DNA of 64,000 nt, taken from the NCBI RefSeq assembly GCF_033115175.1, contig NC_084850.1:4649024-4713023 (forward strand), written 5' to 3'. Below are positions 38,809-51,215 of this stretch, one piece after another. The notes beneath the pieces were generated by a model that made no database searches, was not told where the DNA came from, and saw only the letters and a list, made by a program, of their open reading frames with translations. The first letter of the stretch is position 1; the number at the start of each line of letters is the position of its first letter. Source of the stretch: Lepus europaeus (lineage: Eukaryota > Chordata > Mammalia > Lagomorpha > Leporidae). Both the position numbers and the translations under genes were made by a program.

Positions 38809-39565
38809 TTGGGACCAGATCCCTCCAGGCCCCCACCTGAATGTCCACTTTTGCCCTATGTGAAATCCTCATCTGGGATGCTGGAGAATAGTGGCTGTTG
38901 CTGAAGACCTGCAGAAAGGACAAGCAGGACTCAGACCCTAAACCAGGTCAACCCACATAGTTGTATATCTCACCCAATCAAATTCCAGCAGGTCTGTGAA
39001 ATGTTATTTGGCACCATCCACAGTTTTCCCTTGAGGAAATGGGATGAACATAGAGCTGCAATTAAGAAGACCTCTGGTAGTTGTGCGTGTATTAAACCAC
39101 TGAAATCTGACTGTGAAGTCTCGTGCCAGCATGTACTACACCCTGTGTGATCTCCCAGTACAGTCACAGAAAGCCTGGGCCCACCCTCACACTTCTGTGG
39201 CATTGTGTGATTTGAGAGTCTCTAATTTGAGGATATAGCGATGACACAGGAAGCTTGGCAGCATCTGCTCACCCAGTCACTCTTGACAAGCTCTTCACAA
39301 GTGATGAATGAGAGACACAACTGGAGGAGACAAACTGAAAGGGTGCTGTGCTGCAGAATGTTCTAAATGTCCCTGCTGTCCTGTGGGATGAATTTTGTAC
39401 ACAAGGATGTTATCAGAAAAAGCAGCAACAAAGTGTCATTGCACTTTCTATCTGACTTTGGGCCTCACCATGGGCTGGTGATGGTGGAACAAGTGCTAAT
39501 GCCACCCTGCTTCCATCCTGCTATTGCATCCTTCTGAGAGGTGATTCTTTTTTTAAACAATTCTT
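38809..39565. other. Intergenic, nothing recognised
   Basis: No exon, RNA gene or named repeat could be supported. Confidence 0.45.
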
Positions 39566-39873
39566 TAAAAATACTTATTTATTTGACAGAGTTACAGAGA
39601 GGGAGGGAGGGAGAGAGCTTGCATCCACTGGTTCAGTCCCCAGATATCCACAATGGCTGGGGTTATGCCAAGCTAAAGCCAGGAGCTGGAAGCTTGTGTG
39701 TCTCCCACATGGGTGCAGGGGCCCAAGCACTTGGACTGTCCTCTGCTGCTTTCCCAGGCGCATTAGCAGGGAGCTGGGTCAGAAGTGGAGTAATTGGCAC
39801 TTGAACTGATGTCATTATGGGGTGCTGGCATTGCAGGTGGCAGCTTAACATGCTATACCACACCACCAGCCCC
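39566..39873 (-). repeat. C-SINE, old
   Basis: Reverse C-SINE with (GGGA)n tail region at 39595-39615 and the reversed head 'ataccacaccaccagcccc'. Confidence 0.88.
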
Positions 39874-40261
39874 TAGGAACTGATTGTTTAAGCAGATGGC
39901 TGTTAATATAGAAAACAAGTTATGCTGCAAATAGCAAACCAGAATTGCCTTGATCATAGTGGCCATGGAAAGGACCCTCCAGATGATGTCCCATGCTACC
40001 CTAGGACCAATCTAGGTCCCAAAGAGCTGGGTAGGCATCACGGAACATAGGCTGAAGACCTATGTCACAGGCTGCAGCGGCATAACTGAAAATACTGCGC
40101 TTTCCCAGGTGGTATCTCCGAAGTTCAGAAAGTCATGGTGTGGGGCTCAGGAGAGTCAGCAACTGCTGCAGCTGTGCCCAGCTGTGCTGAACCTAGAGTA
40201 GACTGGAAAGGACAGACTCTGCAACTTCACAGGCTAGTTGGCCAGGCAGGCAGAAGCTGAT

Positions 40262-40450
40262 ACCCAAAGCCTTTGTTTGTTGAGTGCCTACTAGAGGCTG
40301 GGGTGGGTCCCTAGGCCAGCAGACTGTAGGAGTCAACAATTTTCCTGATGATGCCCAGATAAATTTTATCAGGGATCCAGGGTCACACAGGAGAGCTAGG
40401 ATTGAAATCTGATTGCAGTACTTAGGTTCATTAGACTTCCCCCATCAGTG
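40262..40450 (+). repeat. MIR-like ancient SINE remnant
   Basis: 'ttgttgagtgcctactagaggctgggg' and 'cagggtcacacaggagagctaggattgaaatctg' occur in MIR order and spacing. Diverged, so boundaries are rough. Nothing else was recognised in 39874-40717. Confidence 0.55.
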
Positions 40451-40717
40451 AGAAAGGTGAGGGCTAGGCAGCCAAATGAGAGCAGGCTGAGGGTTTCTGT
40501 TCTGGGGTAAAAGCTTAGAGCTAGGATTCTGAGCTTCAAGGCTTTGTTCTTATGTAGGATTCAATGGAGTAAAATCCCATATGTAGGCTTTGAGGGCTTT
40601 GAATACAGGGTTTTACATATGAATACATGTACATTTTACCAAGTTTTCTCTGATATGCCTTCCTCCTCTGAGGGTTCTATTGGTTTCTTAGAGACTTTTA
40701 GAGAAGTTTTTCACATT

Positions 40718-41031
40718 GATAGGCTTTTAAAAAGTCAGATTTATTTACCTATTTGGAAAGTAGAAGGAGAAAGAGGAAGAGGTCTTCCATCTACTAGGTC
40801 ACTCCCAAATGGCCTCAACAACTAGGAGTAGGCCAGGCTGAAGCCAGGAGCAAGGAACTCTATCCAAATCTCCCAGGTGGGTGTCAGGGGCCATCTTCCA
40901 TTACCTTTCCTGGTACATTTAGCAGGCAGCTGGATTGGAATCACAGCAGCTGGGACTGAAACCAGAACTCCATATGGGATGCTAGAATCACAAGCAGTGG
41001 TTTAACCTGCTGTGTCACAATGCCAAATCCT
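40718..41031 (-). repeat. C-SINE, old
   Basis: Reverse C-SINE from 'aaaaagtcagatttatttacc' to 'ctgtgtcacaatgccaaatcc'. Confidence 0.85.
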
Positions 41032-42042
41032 GATAGATGTTTTAATAGTTTCACAAAAATATGTCATCCTGGTTCCACAAGGGGTGATTGCTGCTGCTTA
41101 AATACTGTATTTATTCAAATAAAAGCAGATGTGAGTGTGGAGTACATAGATAACTCATGTCTGGGTAAAGTCAGCATTGAAATTTTTGGCAAAACATGTC
41201 AACCCTTTCAGTAATGAGTTTCATGTCATAGGGAAGGGGTTTGATTTTCTTTGCCCAGCAGCAAGATTATTCTTGCTGCATATTTTGACACAAAGTAGTG
41301 ACTTCTTAAGGACACTGGTCTGATGAGGTACATGGTGATCTGTTGGGGCTTCAAAGATCTCTTCCACTTCTGTCCCCCTCCCCCAGAAAGTGTCATATTT
41401 CAGGCTGTCTTTAGCTGTTCATTCTTTTGAGACATCCACACTTGAGGTATGTCTCTAGCACCAATGACACCAATGACAGTAGGTGTTTCAGGAACATCAC
41501 CAAAAGTTGAGGATCAAAGCCCTAGCAGTCTTTCCTATTCTGTCTTATCCTCTGTCTTTTCCTCCAGAAGTGACACTCCTGCCTTTTTGGAAAGAGAGAA
41601 TGGGTATTTCCCTAGTATTCCTGCTGTGGGCTCCCCTAAAGAGAAGTAATCTGCTTGGCAGAGCCTGCAAGTGCAGGTGTTCAATGACTAAGGCCCCCAG
41701 GGCTATGGTATAAGCACTGCTTTATGACCGGCAGGCCTGTGGTACCAGAAGCCCCTTGCCTTCATCCAAGCTTCCATGGCAACACCCTCATGTGAGGGCC
41801 CCCCATTATTCCCAGATAGCCACCCACTCCCTTCTGTGAAGTGCATTGTGCAAATGTACCTTGGAGAATAAGCCGAAATCATAGATCAGAGCAAACTAGG
41901 AGAAAAGGGGTGCCTGAATATATCCCGTTATTTAGATAAATGCAATGCAAATGGAAAACAGACATTCTGTATTGCTCTCATGGTTCAATACTTCCAAATA
42001 TCTGATTAGGCATTTCTGTTTTACTTTAAAATTTTTTTTTAA
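41032..42042. other. Intergenic, nothing recognised
   Basis: AT-richer DNA without supportable gene or repeat. Short plus-strand frames at 41449-41713 lack recognisable motifs. Confidence 0.45.
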
Positions 42043-42365
42043 TTTTTTAATTTTTATTTTTTTGACAGGCAGAGTTAGAGAGAGAGAGAAAGGTCTTCCT
42101 TCCATTGGTTCATACCTCAAATTTTTGCTATGGCCAGCACGCTGTGCCGATCCAAAGCCAGGAGCCAGGTGCTTCCTCCTGGTCTCCCATGCGGGTGCAG
42201 GGCCCAAGCACTTGGGCCATCCTCCATTGCTTTCCCGGGCCACAGCAGAGAGCTGGACTGGAAGAGGAGCAGCTGGGACAGAACTGGCGCCCCAACTGGG
42301 ACTAGAACCTATGGTGCTGGCGCCGCAGGTGGAGGATTAGCCTAGTGAGCCATGTCGCTGGCCTT
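42043..42365 (-). repeat. C-SINE, younger subfamily
   Basis: Reverse element with the T-rich tail 'tttttgacaggcagagttagagag' and head '...gagccatgtcgctggcc'. Confidence 0.9.
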
Positions 42366-42441
42366 ACTTTGTTTTTTAAGCTTAACTTTATGATATAACA
42401 TTTTTTTGAGGAAATGAATTGCTTACAAAACAGTGTTGATA

Positions 42442-42825
42442 CAACAGGAGTCACTGGGTACATGCTCCCCACGTAGGATCTCTGTCCTTAATGTGTTTTA
42501 CTATGAAACTTAAAAACACTGCTAGTCGAACAATACCCTATACCTTTTGCAGTTGTGTGAATGCAGCCTGTTGAAATCTTTGCTTAGTATATACTAGGTT
42601 GATCTTCAGTATATGAAGGTAATTGAAAATGAAACTCGATAAAGGGCGGGATGGGAGAGGGAGAGGGGAGGGCCACGGGAGGGAGGGAGGTGGGGGGGGG
42701 AAGCCACAATACAAAAGTTGCACTTTGTAAATTCACATTTATGAAATAAAAAATAAAAATATATTTGCCACCTGAAAAAAAATAAAGCTCTAAACAGAGT
42801 ATTTTGAAAAACAAAACAAAACAAA
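42442..42825 (+). mobile_element. Lagomorph L1 3' end, 5'-truncated, with TSD
   Basis: The segment carries the lagomorph L1 3' UTR ('gatctctgtccttaatgtg', 'tgttgaaatctttgcttag', G-rich tract at 42645-42700) and an A-rich tail. It is flanked by AAAACAGTGTTGATA at 42427-42441 and 42826-42840. Confidence 0.92.
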
Positions 42826-42840
42826 AAAACAGTGTTGATA

Positions 42841-43735
42841 GACACCAGAGCTTAGGCGACCCATGGTGGAGGCTTTTAGAAGTCCTTTGCTTTCTGGCTG
42901 TGAAACTAGGTTACCTCCTCCAAGCCCTGGTTATCCATCCACTCAGAGATGAACTGAGTTAATGAATAGTATGAAAAAAAAGTTTGTGCTTTGAAAGAGA
43001 AGAAAAAGAGAAATGAGAGGAGGAGGAGGATGAAAAGGGGAAGGGGAAAAGAGAGGAGAGGGACAGGAGGAGTAGAAAGGAAGGGAGGGAAAGATTGTTC
43101 AGAGGATTATGAAAGATGTCCAGAGGTAAATGGGACTATGGCACTTCATTAATGAGCCAGTCATCTCATAAAGTACTTGGTATGGTGTATGACCCAGGGT
43201 AGGAGCTCAGCAAATGTCAAGGATGTCTTGCTGCTGCCCAGCCTGTGTCTGCCATCTCTGGCTTCCTAGGGCTTTACCTCTACTTGGGAAAGAAGACAGA
43301 ATCCAATTCTGGTTGTGATGCAATTCACTTTCACTCCTCTGCTCTTCCAGGGAGTCCAGATAGGGCTGCAACTGCTCTGCATCTATCTTTGGGTAGCAGG
43401 TGTGGCTCCATCCATCTACACTGCCCAGAAAGCTTGAGAACAGTCCCAGAGCTGTGTGGTGCATCTGCAGACAGCTGCCCGTGCAATCAGTGACCTCAGT
43501 ATTGAACACAATTGGTAGCTGTTGCAAACCATGTTTGGCTCCTCAAGATACCACTTCACATGCCCAGAGAGGCCAGGGTTCTGCCTGCCATTATGCCTAG
43601 TTAAGAGTAAGCTTGGACACTCTTCTTTCTCACCCAGATTATCATTATGGTGCTAGCCCTGTGAATGGAAGGAGTGGAGCCTGACCTTAAGGGGTGTCCA
43701 TCCAAGGATCCTTGGTGCTTGAATGAGAAAGAAAT
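42841..43735. other. Intergenic; purine-rich tract, no gene recognised
   Basis: A (GGA)n/(GAAA)-like purine tract occupies about 42995-43095. The remainder shows no supportable exon or RNA gene. Confidence 0.45.
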
Positions 43736-44047
43736 CTTTTTAAGGTGTATTTATTTGAAAGAGATACAGAAAAAGAGACAGGGAGATCTTCCATCTCCTG
43801 GTTCACTCTCCAAATGGTCTCAACAGTCATTGCTGTGCCAGGCTGAAGCCAGGAGCCTGAAACTCCAGCTGGATCTCCCATAAGGGTGGCAGGAGCACAA
43901 GCACTTAGGCCATCTTTCGCTTCTTTCTCAGGTGCTTTAGCAGGGTACTGAACCAGAGGTGGAGCAACTGGGACTTTAGCCAGTACTCATGTGGGATGCC
44001 ACTGTTGCAGGCGATACCTTAACCCATTGTGCCACAGTGCTGATCTG
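43736..44047 (-). repeat. C-SINE, old
   Basis: Reverse C-SINE from 'tttttaaggtgtatttatttg' to 'gtgccacagtgctgatc'. The gap to the next element (44048-44639) holds a CT-rich tract at 44345-44435 and nothing else recognised. Confidence 0.87.
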
Positions 44048-45215
44048 TGAAACATGTCTGCTCTCCTAACCCCTACAGGTAGGGTCTAAGTTGGCAGTGC
44101 AGTACAAGTCTGAGACCAAGGAGACTTGTATTCCCTTACTGGGTGGTACCCTGGAAAGTACATGGAGTCTAGATCTCTCCTCATACCAAAAAAAAACAAT
44201 TCAGTGGCAGAAGTGTCTGGAGCATCCTATGATACTAAGTGACATGGAAAAGCAGGTGAATTTTCCTGTGCTCCAAAGAGAAGCATGACATGAAGAGATA
44301 CTGTGGGAATGTTGCCAACAATAAGAACCAGATTTATATTCATTCCCTCCCTTCCCTTCCCCTCTTCCTTTCCCTTTTCAGATCCTCTTAACTTCCCTTC
44401 CCTTCTTTCTCCCCTCCCTTTCTTGCCTTTTCCCTACAGATACCATGATGGAATTTAAGAGCCTTACAGCATGTAGGTGATGTCCTGGGACAAAGGAGGA
44501 GAAAATCCTGAACTGTGTGATAATAATAGATAATGAGTAAGGAAATGCTAATGAGAAAATTAAGTCCCAAGTTTTCAGTTCTGCAGATAATTCAATTACA
44601 TTTCAAATTTGCCCTAATCAATATGTTTATTGCTCGGTTTCAGTCTTTTTTATTTATATAAATTTATATTTTAGTTTTAAAATTTAGCAATTTTTAATTT
44701 TACCACATGTACTTCATATATAGGTATTATACACATATACTATTTTTCCTTGTAAATGGAATATTAATATTACAAAATGAGAGATTCATTATAATATAGC
44801 ATGGGGAAATAAGGGAATATTGTGATGCACATGGTATCAATGAGGTGATATATTTATAACTATATACCAAATGATATGATAGCCTCACATTTTTTATACT
44901 CACTATATTAACTTCCAAAATAAGAGAAAACTTGATTTTGTTTTTCTGGGACTGGCTTATTTCACTTAGCATAGTAGTTTCTAGGTCCATCCAATTTGTT
45001 ACAAATGTCAGGATTTCATTGTTTTTATGGCTCAGTAATATTCCATCATGGGTGTGTGTGTGCGCGTGTGTGTGTGTATCACATCTTCTTTATGCAATCA
45101 TCAGTTGATGGACATCTAGATTGATTCCATATCTTTGCTGTTGTGAATTGGGCTCCTATGAATGTGGGTGTGCAGATTTGTCTTTGATATGCTGATTTCA
45201 TTTCCTTTGTGTTTT

Positions 45216-45499
45216 TTTAAAGATTTATTTGAAAGAGTTAGAGGGAGAGACAGATCTCCCTCTGCTTGTTCACTCCACAGATGGCCACAACAACCAAGCC
45301 AAAGTCTAACCAGGAAATTCTTCCAGATCTACCATGTGGGTGGCAGGGGCACAAGTACTTGGGCTACCTTCTGCTGCTTTCCCAGAACCTTAGCAGGGAG
45401 ATGATCAGAAGTGGAACACCTGGGACACAAATTGGCTCACATATATGATGCCAGCATTGCAGGCTGTGGCTTTCCCTGGTACACCACAATGCAGGCCCC
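45216..45499 (-). repeat. C-SINE nested in L1
   Basis: Reverse C-SINE from 'tttttttaaagatttatttg' to 'gtacaccacaatgcaggcccc'; L1 resumes on both sides. Confidence 0.88.
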
Positions 45500-45819
45500 A
45501 ACTTCCTTTTGATATATTACCAGGAGGGGGATAGTTGGGTCATATGGTAAATCCATTTGTAGTTTTCTGAGGAATCTCCATTATGTCTTCCATAGTGGTA
45601 GTACCAATTGCATCCCCACCTACTGTGTATATGGGTAACCTTTTCTCCACATCCTCACCAGCATTTGTTATTTTTTGATTTCTGGATAATGGTCATTCTA
45701 AGTGGAATGAAGTGATACCTCATTGTGATTTTATTTGCATTTCCCTGATGGCTAGTGACCCTGAGCGCTTTTTCGAGTGTCTGTTTTATATTTCTTCCTG
45801 TTCAAATCCTTTGCCCATT

Positions 45820-46148
45820 TTTAAAAAATATTTATTTATTTATTTGAAAGGCAGAATTACAGAGAGGCAGAGGCAGAAAGAGAGACAAGTCTTCCATCCA
45901 CTGATCATTCCCCCAATGACTGCAATGGCAGGAGCTGGGCCAATCTGATGCCAGAAGCCAGGAGTTACTTCCAGATCTCCCACATGAGGGGCAGGGACCC
46001 AAGCACTTGGGCCATATTCTGCTGCTTTCCCAGGCAGATTAGCAGGGAGCTGGATGGAAAATGGAGCAGCTGGGACTCCATCTGGCACCCACATGGAATG
46101 CCAAGACCTCATGTGGTAGCTTTTCTGGCTACACCACAACACTGGCCC
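45820..46148 (-). repeat. C-SINE nested in L1
   Basis: Reverse C-SINE from 'tttttaaaaaatatttattt' to 'ctacaccacaacactggcccc'. Confidence 0.9.
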
Positions 46149-46668
46149 CTATGCTAATATCTTCCAGGATTTTCCATATGTTTTCCTGTAGTAGTTTGGT
46201 AGTTTTATGGCTTACATTCAGATCCATTTTGAGTTGATTTTTGTAAAGGGTATAAGGTAGGGATCTTTTTTCAAATTTCCTGCATGTGAAAATCCAATTT
46301 TCCCAACACCATTTGTTGAAGAGACTGTCCTTCCTGCGGGGAATGATTTAGCTTATTTGTCAAAGATTATTTGGTTGTAGATGCATAGGTTTATTTCTGA
46401 GATTTATATTCTATTCCATTGGTCCATGTGTCTATTTTTTATGTCAGCATCAGGCTGTTTTGATTATAATAGCCATGTAGTAAGTCTTGGAATCTGGTAT
46501 TGTGACACTTCTAGCTTTGTTTTTATTGTTTAAGAATACTTTGACTATTTGGGGTCTTTTCTGTTTCCATATGATTTTTGGAATTGTTTTTTCTTGTCTA
46601 TGAAGAATTTTGATGGGGATTGCATTTCCTGGAGATCTTCCTCCTCGAATCTGTAGCCTTTTACTTTT

Positions 46669-46732
46669 TTTTTAAAAAAAGATTTATTTATTTACTTGAA
46701 AGAGTTACACAGAGTAGGAGAGGCAGAGAGAG

Positions 46733-46778
<46 letters not shown>

Positions 46779-47034
46779 CTTCCATCTGCTGGTTCACTCC
46801 CCAGATGGCTGCAATGGCTGGAGCTGAGCCGATCCAAAGGCAGGAGCCAGGAGCTTCTTCCAGGTCTCCCACGCAGGTGCAGGGACCCAAGGACTCATGC
46901 CATCTTCTGCTTTCCCAGGCCAGAGCAGAGAGCTGGATAGGAAGTGGAGCAGCCGGGACATGAACCAGCACCCATATGGGATGCCGGCACTGCAGGCGGT
47001 GGCTTTACCCACTCTGCCACAGCACTGGCCCCTG
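46669..47034 (-). repeat. C-SINE with (GA)n and TSD
   Basis: A (GA)n run occupies 46736-46776. CTGTAGCCTTTT occurs on both sides (about 46650 and 47033), consistent with a target duplication. Confidence 0.9.
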
Positions 47035-47110
47035 TAGCCTTTTTGTTTAAATCTGGACAGGTCCCTTTCTAGGCCTGACTCATAGTTGTCATGCTGGAGA
47101 ACTTTTTGGA

Positions 47111-47220
47111 TATACTTCAAAAAGTTCCTAGAAAATGTGTATTATCAAAAACTGTGCATGCATTTCATTTTTTTGCATCAAACTTTTAATTCTATTTCCC
47201 ATGAATGTTTGAAGCCCCTG
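47111..47220. mobile_element. Short palindromic DNA transposon remnant (MITE-like)
   Basis: The ends form imperfect inverted repeats: 'acttcaaaaagttcctagaaaat' at the left and, inverted, 'ctatttcccatgaatgtttgaag' at the right. The centre holds 'gtgcatgcatttcattttttt'. The form suggests a mariner/Tigger-type miniature element; the family was not identified. A (TG)n run follows. Confidence 0.5.
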
Positions 47221-47379
47221 TGTGTGTGTGTGTGTGTATGTGTATGAGGGAGAAGGGGATTGATTGATTCGTGGTGGTAGTGATGATGGCATTCTAACAT
47301 ATCTGAAAGTCCATATTCTATTCGTTTCCTTGTTTGATAGTCATGTGTATATAGAATTTCAAGATGAAAATTTGTTTTT

Positions 47380-47462
47380 TTTAAGATTGATTTATTTATT
47401 TGTAAGGCAGAGTTACAGAGAGGGAGAGGCAGAGGCCGAAGCAGAGGGGGAAAGCAAGAGAG

Positions 47463-47504
<42 letters not shown>

Positions 47505-47744
47505 CAAGCGAGAGTGAGAGAGCGAGCACTTCCATTCACTGGTTCACTTCCCAGATGGCTGCAACAGTGAGGCTAGGCCAGAGTGAAGCCAAGATCCAAG
47601 AGCTTCATCTGGGTCTCCCACATGGGGTAGCACATTAACGAGGAGCTGGATGGGAAATGGAGCAGCTGAGACTTGAACAAGTGCTTATGTGGGATGTGGG
47701 TGCTGCAGGTGGCAGTTTAACCCACTGTACCACAGCACTGGCTC
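47380..47744 (-). repeat. C-SINE with (GA)n
   Basis: Reverse C-SINE with purine run at 47466-47525 and head 'gtaccacagcactggctcc'. Confidence 0.9.
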
Positions 47745-48054
47745 CAAGATGAAGTTTCATATTATTTTAATCTCTGGAAGAGTTAGGATATATTTTTATT
47801 TTTGATGTTTGGAAGTTTCACAAAGTGCTGCCTAAGCCTGTATATGTTTCCATTCAATGTGCTGGGAACTCAGTAGGCCATTTGAGTTTGAACTCAAGTT
47901 TCTCCTTAGCTCAGTAGTTGTTTTCTAATATATCTTTAATAATTCCTCCCTTCTGTTTTTCATTCCATTGTTATAACTTAGTAAGATGTTGGTCTCCTAA
48001 TTGTTAATTTTTTTCATATTTGCTATATTCTGCTTGACTTATTTGTTTTGAGAT

Positions 48055-48088
48055 TATATTTATTTTTTAAAATCTATTTGAAAGGCAG

Positions 48089-48143
<55 letters not shown>

Positions 48144-48424
48144 TACACTGTAGAGGGAGAGAGATCTTTCATCAGCTGTTCCACCCCCCAAATGTCCGCG
48201 ATAGCCAAGGCTAGGTCAGACCTAAGCCAGGAGCCCAGAAGTCTACCCAGCCCTCCCACATGGCTAGCAGGGACCCAAGTACTTTAGCTATCATTGGCTG
48301 CCTTCCAGGGTGCACATCTGCAGGAAGCTGGATTAGAAGCAGAGCTGGCGCTCAAACCTAGTCACTCAAAAATGGGATGTGGGCATTACAAGTGCCATCA
48401 TAACTACTATGCCATAACATCCAT
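48055..48424 (-). repeat. C-SINE with (CT)n(CA)n
   Basis: Reverse C-SINE interrupted by a (CT)n(CA)n microsatellite at 48090-48145. Between 47745 and 48054 only AT-rich DNA is seen. Confidence 0.82.
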
Positions 48425-48426
48425 TC

Positions 48427-49760
48427 CTTATTGAGGCATAATTTACATGCAGTAAAGAACATACTGCTAGGTACAGAACTTGATTTTTTTCTTTTTTTTT
48501 ATTTAGTAAATATAAATTTCCAAAGTACAGTTTATGGATTACAATGGCTTCCCCCCCCCATAATTTCCCTCCCACTCGCACCCCTTCCATCTCTTGCTCC
48601 CTCTCCCCTTCCATTCACATCAAGATTCATTTTCAATTCTCTTTATATACAGAAGATCGATTTAGTATATATTAAGTAAAGATTTCATCAGTTTGCACCC
48701 ACACAGAAGCACAAAGTGTAAAATACTGTTTCAGTACTGGTTATAGCATTACTTCACATTGGACAACACATTAAGGACAGATCCCACATGAGAAGTAAGT
48801 ACACAGTGACTCCTGTTGTTGACTTAACAATTTGACACTCTTGTTTATGGCGTCAGTAATCTCCCTAGGCTCTAGTCATGAGTTGCCAAGGCTATGGAAG
48901 CCTTTTGAGTTCGCTGACTTCGATCTTATTCCTACAGGGTCATAGTCAAAGTGGAAGTTCTCTCCTCCCTTCAGAGAAAGGTACCTCCTTCTTTGATGGC
49001 CTTGCAGAACTTGATTTTTATGCATGTATTCGCCTTGTGTGACCACTACTCAAATCAGCTATTAGAACATTTCCAGTACCCCTGAAGACTTCCTCATGCC
49101 CTTTTCCTGATTAGTACCTTTTACAAAGGTCCTCCACCAAAGCTGTCATCCATAAACATGTTCTGACTTGTATCATCATCTATTCTAGAACTTCATATAA
49201 GTGTAATTGCATATTAAAAATTTTCTAGCTTCTTTCAATGAACATTTTTTAGAATTCAGCTATGTCATTGCATGTATCAACTTTTTTTACTAATGCATTT
49301 GTATTACATTTTGTGATGTTATAACAGTATGCTTTTCCAACTTATTGCATAATGTTGAAAGATGTTTGAGTCACTTCCAGTTGGTTTCATTATTAATAAT
49401 AACACTATGAATATTTTTGCACATGTCTTTTGGTGGTCATACATACTCACAACCATTGTATGTAGGTACTGGGGAGCTGCTTGGTTATAGTGTGGGCATG
49501 TGTTCAGTGTTGGTTTTAGTATATAATAATTTTTTCAATAACATTTTCCAAAAATGATTATGCCAATTTATATTCCTACAAGCAATGTATAACACCTTGA
49601 ACTGTTCCATGTTGTTGCCAAGGCAGCATTGTCCCTTCTTGTATTTTTGCTCTACAGTATAAAAGTTCCTCTCAACTTGATTTTCCAATTCATTTAGTGA
49701 ATGTTTAATTTTGCAATCATAGTTAGAATTTCTAAGTGATTTTTCATGTTCTGTCTTGTA
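48427..49760 (-). mobile_element. Old L1M 3' UTR, antisense, split by a younger L1
   Basis: 'tattgaggcataatttacat' and later 'tagaacatttccagtacccc' match old L1 3' UTR in reverse. The copy is interrupted at 48489-49004. The right boundary is uncertain. Confidence 0.6.
48489..49004 (-). mobile_element. Lagomorph L1 3' end, antisense, with TSD
   Basis: This is the reverse of the lagomorph L1 3' UTR, with the C-rich tract at 48550-48620 and 'cacattaaggacagatccca'. CAGAACTTGATTTTT flanks it at 48474-48488 and 49005-49019. Confidence 0.92.
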
Positions 49761-50469
49761 ATGTTTTCCTAGCTATCTGTAAATCAAATTTTATAGCATT
49801 ATAGAACTTTTTGAGGCTATTTAAAAGATAGTTTTGATTGTTAATTTTTAAAATGTTATTTTCTGTCCCACTAATTAGCTCTTTCCTCTAGGGTAGACTT
49901 TATTATTTGCCTTTCTTGACATTTCTCTGACATCTTGTAGATCATCCTCAAATATCTGCACCTTCTTTGTTGTCTTACTACAGTTAAGAGTGAGATTGAC
50001 TGGCAGCTCTGTGTGCAGGCACAGGACTTGTGTATTGGCAGCTTTTGTTTTAAGCTAAAGAGGAGGTGTGATGACGATATTGTTCTTGACCCTTCAAAAT
50101 GTTATAGTGAGATTTTTCTTGGTGTTTCCAACACCCACTCTAGATTTCCTAGTCTTCTCTAGATTATTCTATTTCTTTAAGGAAGAACCTTTCTTTTTTA
50201 AAATGTTAAATACTGGCTTTGTGGCCTTTCTGGGGGAGATTAACTTTCCCATAGAAACCTAGTTAATCTCTCAGGTTTAAGTCACATTTCTTATTCTTAT
50301 CTCTGTCATACCTGCTGCCTATGAGCTGAGTGATTATCTAGGCTGGGTTTGTTTCCTCCTTAAGATCCCTTTGTAGGTGTTTTGGGTGATAGCTTCATCA
50401 GAGTCCACTGTGGCAGCTTCTAGAAATTTTTAACCAGTTGAAATTCCCTTCCCATTCTTTTCCCATTTT
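49761..50469. other. AT-rich intergenic DNA, nothing certain
   Basis: It may be further decayed L1. No gene was seen. Confidence 0.4.
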
Positions 50470-51215
50470 CTTTTTTTAAATTGAAGTGAAATTCACATAA
50501 CAAAATATTAATCATTTTAAAGTATAAAATTCATCAGTATTTAGTTTGAAAAAACTTTCTTCACCTCCAGAGAAAACCCGGTACCAGTTAACAAGTTGCT
50601 GTCCTTATCCCAACTCCTTCAGACCCTGGCAGCCACCAATTTGCATTCTGTCTCTATTTACTTATTCTGCATATTTTATGGAAATGAAGTCTTACAGTAT
50701 GTGACCTTTTATATATGCCTTCTTTCAATTAACACACTGCTTTCAAGATTCATCTTTATTGTGGCAGGTTTCAGTTCTTTATTCCTTTTTATGGATGAAT
50801 AATATTGTATTGTATGGATTAGCCACAATTTGTCCATTCTTTGAGGGACATATGGGCTTTATTCTACCTTTGGGCTATTGTGAATAATGCTGCTGTAAAC
50901 GTGTGTTTTTTTTAGAATACCTGTTTTCAATTCTTCTGGGTATATACCTAATCGTGGAACTGCCGAGATGAATGGTAATTATGTAACTTTTCAAAGAACT
51001 GGAAAACGATTTTCCACAGCAGCTGAATCATTTTATATTCCCACCAGCAATGTATGGGGGTTCCAATTTCTTCACATCTTCATCAACATTTGTCATGTTC
51101 AATATTTTTATTACAGCCATCCTAGTGTAGGTTTTGATTTGTATCTACCTAGTAAATAGTGATTTTGAACAGCTTGTTCCTTTATTTCTTGCTGTCAGGT
51201 TATATTATTTTTGTT
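50470..51215 (-). mobile_element. Old L1 3' UTR, antisense
   Basis: Reverse L1 landmarks are clear: 'gaagtgaaattcacataaca', 'gtgaataatgctgctgtaaa', 'tctgggtatatacctaatcg', 'attcccaccagcaatgtatg'. Confidence 0.85.

Larger units (their letters stand above)
44640..46668 (-). mobile_element. L1 ORF2/3' UTR, antisense, split by SINEs
   Basis: Reverse-strand L1 sequence is plain at several points ('tggctcagtaatattccatc', 'ttgtcaaagattatttggttg', 'tctattccattggtccatgtg', 'aattttgatggggattgcat'). C-SINEs interrupt it at 45216-45499, 45820-46148 and on its right edge. A (TG)n run lies at 45053-45080. Frames are broken throughout. Confidence 0.87.
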
